18,649 nucleotides of DNA from Burkholderiales bacterium (lineage in GTDB: Bacteria > Pseudomonadota > Gammaproteobacteria > Burkholderiales > Burkholderiaceae). The notes below the pieces were generated by a model that searched no databases, had not been told where the DNA came from, and saw only the letters and a list, made by a program, of their open reading frames with translations. This document shows, one piece after another, positions 14,292 through 18,649 of the stretch (positions are counted from its first letter, which is position 1; each line of letters begins with the position of its first letter). The position numbers and the translations under genes were made by a program. The stretch lies in NCBI GenBank assembly GCA_947372535.1, contig CANBUA010000065.1:1-18649 (forward strand), read 5' to 3'.

Positions 14292-17200
14292 ATGGCCACC
14301 ACCACCCAGACGTTCAACGCCGGTTTCGGCACCTACACCGCCACCTTGGAAGACGCCAATGCGCCCGTTCTCTTCAAGTTCGGTGCGGGCATCTCGCCCT
14401 CCGACATCCAACTGACTTTGCTGGACCATCAAGTTGATTCGTACGGGCATTACTTTGAAATGCGCAGCTGGACGATCACCTTCAAGAACTCGCCGGACGT
14501 CATCCAAATCAACCGGCCTGGCACGGCAGCCCCCGATCGCCAGTTTTCGTCCGTGGCCGGGGCATCCCTGGTGCTCGATGGCAGCGAGCTGAACATCCCC
14601 GGCTTGGCCGGTTTTCAGTTTGCCGATGGCACGGTGTGGTCGCGTGCGTCGGTATTGGCCCAACTGGCCCTGGCCGACAATGTGCCGGGCGATCTGATGC
14701 AAGGCTCGGCCGGGAACGACCTGATGATCGGCAACGGCCAGCACCATGAACTGCGAGGCTTTGGGGGCAATGACACGCTGGTCTCCGGCACCGGCAATGA
14801 ATACCTCACGGGCGGGGCCGGCAGCAATGTCTATCGCTTCGCCAAAGACTGGGGCCATGACATCGTGGCAATTGGCGACAACGATGTCATTGAGTTCGGC
14901 ACAGGCATCGTCCCGGCCGACATCGAGTTCTTCAAGTTAGGCGAGCTGCCCACGCTGCGCAATCGGCACAACGGTGCCCTGATCGACCTCCGTGGCTTGG
15001 ACCTGGCTGCCGACACCGACCTCAGTGAGGTGCGTTTCTCAGATGGCACCACCTGGAGCGTGCGCCAATTGGCGCAGTCGCTCCTGAATACCACCGCAAG
15101 CGACGATCGGATCGCCGGCAGCGCGCGTGCGGAGCTTTTCGACGGCCAGGGTGGCAACGATTTCCTGGAGGGTCATGCGGGAGACGACACCCTGCTCGGC
15201 GGTGCGGGCAATGACACGCTGGTGGGCGGAGCAGGCGCCGATCGCATCGAAGGGGGGGCAGGCAACGATTCGCTTGTTGGCGATCAGCAGGACACCTTTG
15301 TGTTCGGCCGTGGCTTTGGCCAGGACACCATCGTGTGGGACAACGGCGTGCACATCCTGCTCAACGATGGCATCACGCCCAACGACGTGAGCTTGACCCG
15401 GGTGGTGGTCACCCAGCCGGTGACGAGCTATAGCCGGGTGATCCGCCTCAACGCCACGGGTGATGCCATCACGTTGAGGGAGCAGGGCGCGCCAGGCGCT
15501 TTTTCAGAGGTTTTGACCCTGACCTTTTCGGATGGCACCGTCTGGACGGGTGCCGAACTTGACAGCCATACCACCGCAGTCGCGCTGCCGCCTTCAATGC
15601 CACCTGGCGGAGAGGGTGCCGACACCTTGACGGCCCTGTACGACAGAGCCGAGCTGGCCGGTTTGGGGGGCAATGACACCTACGTCGTCGGCAAGGACAC
15701 CGTGGTGTACCTGGGCGGCAACATGTTCGGCGATGTCGACACCATCGTGCTGGGCGCCGATGTCAAACCCGAGGACGTACGCATCCTGACCTCCAGCCTG
15801 AACTACCAGGATCCGATGTATGCCGCGGTGAGGCGCTCGCCGACCTTCCCCGACCCCAAGCAGGAGGACTTCCTGCACATCGACACGGGCGGCGCCCAGG
15901 GTGTGGTCACCGTTCGGGCTTACCGGGCTGGCATGAATGTCCTCGGGCAATTCCGGCTGGCCTTTGCCGATGGCACGGTCTGGTCGGCCGACGAGGTAGA
16001 AAAGCGTGCCATTGAAGGCAGCGCACACGCCGAGCGCATCACCTCCGACGTGACGCGTGCAGAGGTCTTCGCCTATGGCGTGGGTCGAGGCAATGACACC
16101 ATCTATGCATTCGACAACACGGACACCCTGGTGCTGGACACCGACCGGGTCGTGTTCAGCACCGCGACTCAGACGCGCTCATGGCAGACCAGCAACAATC
16201 AAGGCATCCCCTACATTGATCGCCTCGAAGTCCCGTCGGTGTTCGTGAGGCTGCTCGATTCTGGTGAGACGCTCGAGCTGTACGGCTTTTCCCCCGTGGA
16301 CAACCGCCTCACCGTGCGCCTGCCGGATGGGCGCATGCTGGCAGGGAGCGAGTTGCTGGCCTACAGCGCCACGCCACCCATCCTGGGCGGCAACGCGGGC
16401 GACGCCTTGTCGGGCACCACCTCGGACGACAACATCCTGGGCTTGAGTGGCAACGACACCTTGCTGGGGCAGGGGGGGAACGACACGCTCATCGGTGGCC
16501 AGGGTGACGATGTGCTCATTGGCGGTGCGGGCGATGACCTGCTTCGCGGTGCCGCTGGCAACGACACCCTGGAAGGTGGCTTGGGCGACGACTGGCTGGA
16601 GATCGGGCCCGACGCGACGACCGTGGTCTTCAATGTCGGAGATGGCCATGACACCATCTATTTCAAACAGATCAGCATTGGCGGGCCAGTCAGCCTGAAG
16701 CTGGGTGCCGGCATCACGGCATCCGACCTCCAGTTCTCCGGCGGCAACGACCAACTGCTCTTCAAGAACCGTCCGCAAGACCTGGTGACCGGAGGCTTTG
16801 CCAGCATCCAGTTGGCCGATGGCACGGTCCTTGGCACGGCCCAGATCGATGCGTTGCGGCTCAAAGGCTCGCGCCTGAACGACACCATCTATGGCGGGGC
16901 GGGCGATGATCTCATCAACGGGCAGGAAGGCGATGACTGGCTGTTTGGCGGTTCATTGCCGGGCAACGACACGTTCACGGGCGGGGCGGGACGGGACAAC
17001 TATGAGCTGTACTTCACGGGCAAGAGCGTCGTCCATGCCGATGGGCTCGACACCCTCTTCCTTCATGCGTTCCTGGCGGATGTGAGCCTGGCGCGGCTCA
17101 CGCCGAACGCCGTGCTCCTGAGCAACACCGATGGCAACTCCGTTCAGTTGGATGTGGATGGCCCGTGGGAGGGTCTTCGCGTCCAGTTTGGCGATGCCAC

Positions 17201-17816
17201 GCTCACCGGGGCCGAGTTGCTGAGCCAGGCGGCGGGCGTGAAGCGCTCGGGCGGCGCCAACAAAGACCTGCTATGGGGCCAGGGCGGCAACGATGTCCTG
17301 TCGGGTCTGGCTGGCAACGACACGCTCAATGGCGCAGCAGGACATGACACCCTGGATGGCGGCGCGGGCAATGACATCTTGGACGGTGGTTTGGGCAACG
17401 ACCGGCTCATCGGCGGCAAGGGCGCAGACACCTACCTTTTCAATGGGTGGAACGGAGGACAAGACACCATCGTCGAAAACGACACCGGCTTGCTCAACAA
17501 CTTGTTGACGCCGGACCTGCTCAAAATCGACCAAGCCACCTCCGATCGACTGTGGCTGACCAAATCGGGCAACAACCTGCAGATCGCCGTCATCGGGACC
17601 CAGGGCAAGGTGACCCTCCAGGATTGGTACAAGGGCAGCAACTACCAAGTCGAGAAAATCACTGCCGTGGGCGACAACAAAACGCTGAGCGCCAGCAAGG
17701 TCAACGCGCTGGTCAACGCCATGGCGAAATTCTCAGCCCCGGGGGATGACGTAGGCGCCATGCCGCCGGCCACGCAGGCTGCTTTGAGCAAAATCCTGGC
17801 CAGCAGCTGGACTTGA
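14292..17816 (+). CDS. Large RTX calcium-binding protein B, type I secretion substrate
   Basis: 1174 aa, acidic, no Sec signal. It begins 43 nt after protein A with no obvious Shine-Dalgarno site. The N-terminal cap is MATTTQTFNAGFGTYTATLE. RTX blocks lie at about residues 137-180, 277-330, 437-463 (degenerate), 704-770, 858-905 and 988-1047. The spacer modules close with a recurring motif: FQFADGTVWSRASV, VRFSDGTTWSVRQL, LTFSDGTVWTGAEL, LAFADGTVWSADEV, VRLPDGRMLAGSEL, IQLADGTVLGTAQI and VQFGDATLTGAELL. The region 464-700 has few RTX repeats and is the most divergent from protein A. The C-terminal 118 residues are about 74% identical to those of protein A and end KILASSWT. It is probably secreted by the HlyB-like transporter encoded 132 nt downstream. 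No catalytic motif was recognised; function unknown, with a surface or adhesive role inferred. Confidence 0.88.
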   Translation: MATTTQTFNAGFGTYTATLEDANAPVLFKFGAGISPSDIQLTLLDHQVDSYGHYFEMRSWTITFKNSPDVIQINRPGTAAPDRQFSSVAGASLVLDGSELNIPGLAGFQFADGTVWSRASVLAQLALADNVPGDLMQGSAGNDLMIGNGQHHELRGFGGNDTLVSGTGNEYLTGGAGSNVYRFAKDWGHDIVAIGDNDVIEFGTGIVPADIEFFKLGELPTLRNRHNGALIDLRGLDLAADTDLSEVRFSDGTTWSVRQLAQSLLNTTASDDRIAGSARAELFDGQGGNDFLEGHAGDDTLLGGAGNDTLVGGAGADRIEGGAGNDSLVGDQQDTFVFGRGFGQDTIVWDNGVHILLNDGITPNDVSLTRVVVTQPVTSYSRVIRLNATGDAITLREQGAPGAFSEVLTLTFSDGTVWTGAELDSHTTAVALPPSMPPGGEGADTLTALYDRAELAGLGGNDTYVVGKDTVVYLGGNMFGDVDTIVLGADVKPEDVRILTSSLNYQDPMYAAVRRSPTFPDPKQEDFLHIDTGGAQGVVTVRAYRAGMNVLGQFRLAFADGTVWSADEVEKRAIEGSAHAERITSDVTRAEVFAYGVGRGNDTIYAFDNTDTLVLDTDRVVFSTATQTRSWQTSNNQGIPYIDRLEVPSVFVRLLDSGETLELYGFSPVDNRLTVRLPDGRMLAGSELLAYSATPPILGGNAGDALSGTTSDDNILGLSGNDTLLGQGGNDTLIGGQGDDVLIGGAGDDLLRGAAGNDTLEGGLGDDWLEIGPDATTVVFNVGDGHDTIYFKQISIGGPVSLKLGAGITASDLQFSGGNDQLLFKNRPQDLVTGGFASIQLADGTVLGTAQIDALRLKGSRLNDTIYGGAGDDLINGQEGDDWLFGGSLPGNDTFTGGAGRDNYELYFTGKSVVHADGLDTLFLHAFLADVSLARLTPNAVLLSNTDGNSVQLDVDGPWEGLRVQFGDATLTGAELLSQAAGVKRSGGANKDLLWGQGGNDVLSGLAGNDTLNGAAGHDTLDGGAGNDILDGGLGNDRLIGGKGADTYLFNGWNGGQDTIVENDTGLLNNLLTPDLLKIDQATSDRLWLTKSGNNLQIAVIGTQGKVTLQDWYKGSNYQVEKITAVGDNKTLSASKVNALVNAMAKFSAPGDDVGAMPPATQAALSKILASSWT
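17460..17816 (+). repeat. Conserved RTX C-terminal module, copy 2
   Basis: Codes the last 118 residues of protein B and is the ungapped partner of 13892-14248. Some stretches are also identical as DNA, for example around the ASKVNALV codons. This points to recent duplication, gene conversion or strong constraint. Confidence 0.8.
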
Positions 17817-17831
17817 CACACAGGGCGCCCG

Positions 17832-17870
17832 CCCAATGAAAACGGTCACAAACCCTTCCCTCTCATTGGG
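17832..17870 (+). terminator. Inverted repeat between RTX gene B and the transporter gene
   Basis: CCCAATGA (17832-17839) and TCATTGGG (17863-17870) are perfect 8-bp arms with a 23-nt loop, 16 nt past the RTX stop. The right arm runs into a G-rich stretch (G6, A, G6). It is a possible partial terminator that would lower transporter expression relative to its substrates, or an mRNA 3' stem. No clear promoter was found in the remaining gap up to 17948. Confidence 0.4.
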
Positions 17871-17948
17871 GGGAGGGGGGGCTTCCTTGGTGGATGATGC
17901 TGTCACACTCGGGTAGATTCCTAAAAATAGTCAGGGCGGGGGTAGAAC

Positions 17949-18649
17949 ATGCAGTTTTCCAATGCACCTCAGGGTGCAGCATCGGGCGTTGAAGGCTCGA
18001 ATGTCGTGGCGGGGCAAGCCCCGTCCAATGGCCAAACGGCCTCGCCAGACGTCCATCCGCTGGCCATGCTGTGCCTGCTGGCACGCCTGCACCACATCGC
18101 CGCCGACCCCGAAACGCTGGCGCACCAGTTGGGCATCAGCCCCAGCGAAGCTTTGCAGCATCGCGACTTGTTGTTGGCGGCCAAGCACCTGGGCCTCAAG
18201 GCCAAGATCACCAAAACGACGCTTGAGCGCCTGAAGCTGGCAGCCTTGCCGGCCTTGGCCAAATTGATCGACGACGATGGCGCCGAGCGCTGGGTCCTGC
18301 TGGCCCAATGCGACGGCCAGCGCGTGCTTTTTCAGGATCCGCAAGGCGAGGGCGGCGGCCGCCCCACCATCGAGCCCATGGAAGTCTTCGCCAAACAATG
18401 GGCGCCTGAAAACCGGGGCAGCCAGGGCGAGCTGCTCGTGGCCACCAGTCGCGCCAGCCTGGCGGGTGATCTGGCCAAGTTCGATTTCAGTTGGTTCATC
18501 CCCAGCATCGTCAAATACCGCAAGCTGATCGGCGAGGTGCTGCTGGTCTCGCTGTTCCTGCAACTGTTCGCCTTGATCAGTCCGCTGTTCTTCCAGGTCG
18601 TGATGGACAAGGTGCTGGTGCACCGGGGCATGACCACGCTCGACGTGCT
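17949..18649 (+). CDS. Type I secretion ABC transporter, HlyB family with C39-like domain (partial, 5' part)
   Basis: The ATG at 17949, with GGGGGT upstream, opens 233 codons that run off the window. Residues 1-32 are a Ser/Gly/Ala-rich extension. Residues about 33-170 form a C39 peptidase-like domain (HPLAMLCLLARLHHIAADPE, LAAKHLGLKAKI, LPALAKLIDDDG). Aligned by eye with HlyB, the catalytic Cys position is His36 and the usual His position is about Trp115, so the domain should be non-proteolytic and serve to bind substrate. From 174 the match to HlyB is very close (LAGDLAKFDFSWFIPSIVKY, then LFLQLFALISPLFFQVVMDK, then VLVHRGMTTL), entering the first membrane helices. It should export the upstream RTX proteins in one step with a membrane-fusion protein and TolC-like channel, presumably encoded downstream. 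Confidence 0.93.
   Translation, partial: MQFSNAPQGAASGVEGSNVVAGQAPSNGQTASPDVHPLAMLCLLARLHHIAADPETLAHQLGISPSEALQHRDLLLAAKHLGLKAKITKTTLERLKLAALPALAKLIDDDGAERWVLLAQCDGQRVLFQDPQGEGGGRPTIEPMEVFAKQWAPENRGSQGELLVATSRASLAGDLAKFDFSWFIPSIVKYRKLIGEVLLVSLFLQLFALISPLFFQVVMDKVLVHRGMTTLDV

Noticed and set aside
10970..17430. Periodic short DNA repeats that might suggest CRISPR or minisatellites
   Set aside because: The periodicity is 27 bp and codes for GGxGxDxxx nonapeptides in frame. There are no unique spacers.
17868..17880. A G-quadruplex in the G6-A-G6 stretch
   Set aside because: There are only two long G runs; four separate runs are needed for a standard call, so the evidence is weak.
17817..17948. 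A sigma-70 promoter before the transporter gene
   Set aside because: TTGGTG and TAGATT are present, but the spacing is 21 nt or more, and no other pair fits.

Overview
The window is high-G+C, densely coded DNA with betaproteobacterial features, most likely from the order Burkholderiales. The evidence is a PhaM-type polyhydroxyalkanoate granule protein, a general porin ending in a C-terminal phenylalanine, a GlcD-type FAD oxidase, and an allophanate hydrolase/AtzH/GntR nitrogen cluster. The genus cannot be fixed from the sequence alone. No rRNA, tRNA, CRISPR array, insertion sequence or integrase was seen.

Region 1 (1-3975, + strand) is the end of a catabolic operon: the C-terminus of an ABC transporter ATPase, an isochorismatase-family cysteine hydrolase, allophanate hydrolase (AtzF type), a small AtzH/DUF3225 protein and a GntR/FCD regulator. 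Three of the four junctions are ATGA stop/start overlaps. The set reads as uptake and hydrolysis of a ureide (biuret or a related compound), with allophanate as intermediate and ammonia and CO2 as products, under its own regulator.

Region 2 (4004-8169, - strand) holds four unrelated genes: glcD-like oxidase, a small unrecognised protein, a porin and phaM. Hairpins lie at the ends of several of them. A terminator-like hairpin sits only 20 nt upstream of the porin start. A PhoD-type alkaline phosphatase (8249-9829, + strand) is divergent from phaM.

Region 3 (9830-18649, + strand) is the most unusual part. It is a tandem family of RTX (calcium-binding nonapeptide repeat) genes followed by a HlyB-type type I secretion ABC transporter that runs off the window. 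Two members are large (1195 and 1174 aa) and consist only of alternating RTX blocks and beta-rich linker modules, with no toxin or enzyme domain that I can recognise. Upstream are a 154-aa mini-RTX protein and a 152-bp frameshifted remnant that keeps only the two ends of a family member. All four share the C-terminal tag (K)(I/M)LASSWx, and three share an N-terminal cap around a GF(G/A) core. The tag is a candidate export signal or maturation mark for the adjacent transporter. The array looks like a family that expands and contracts by duplication and internal deletion.
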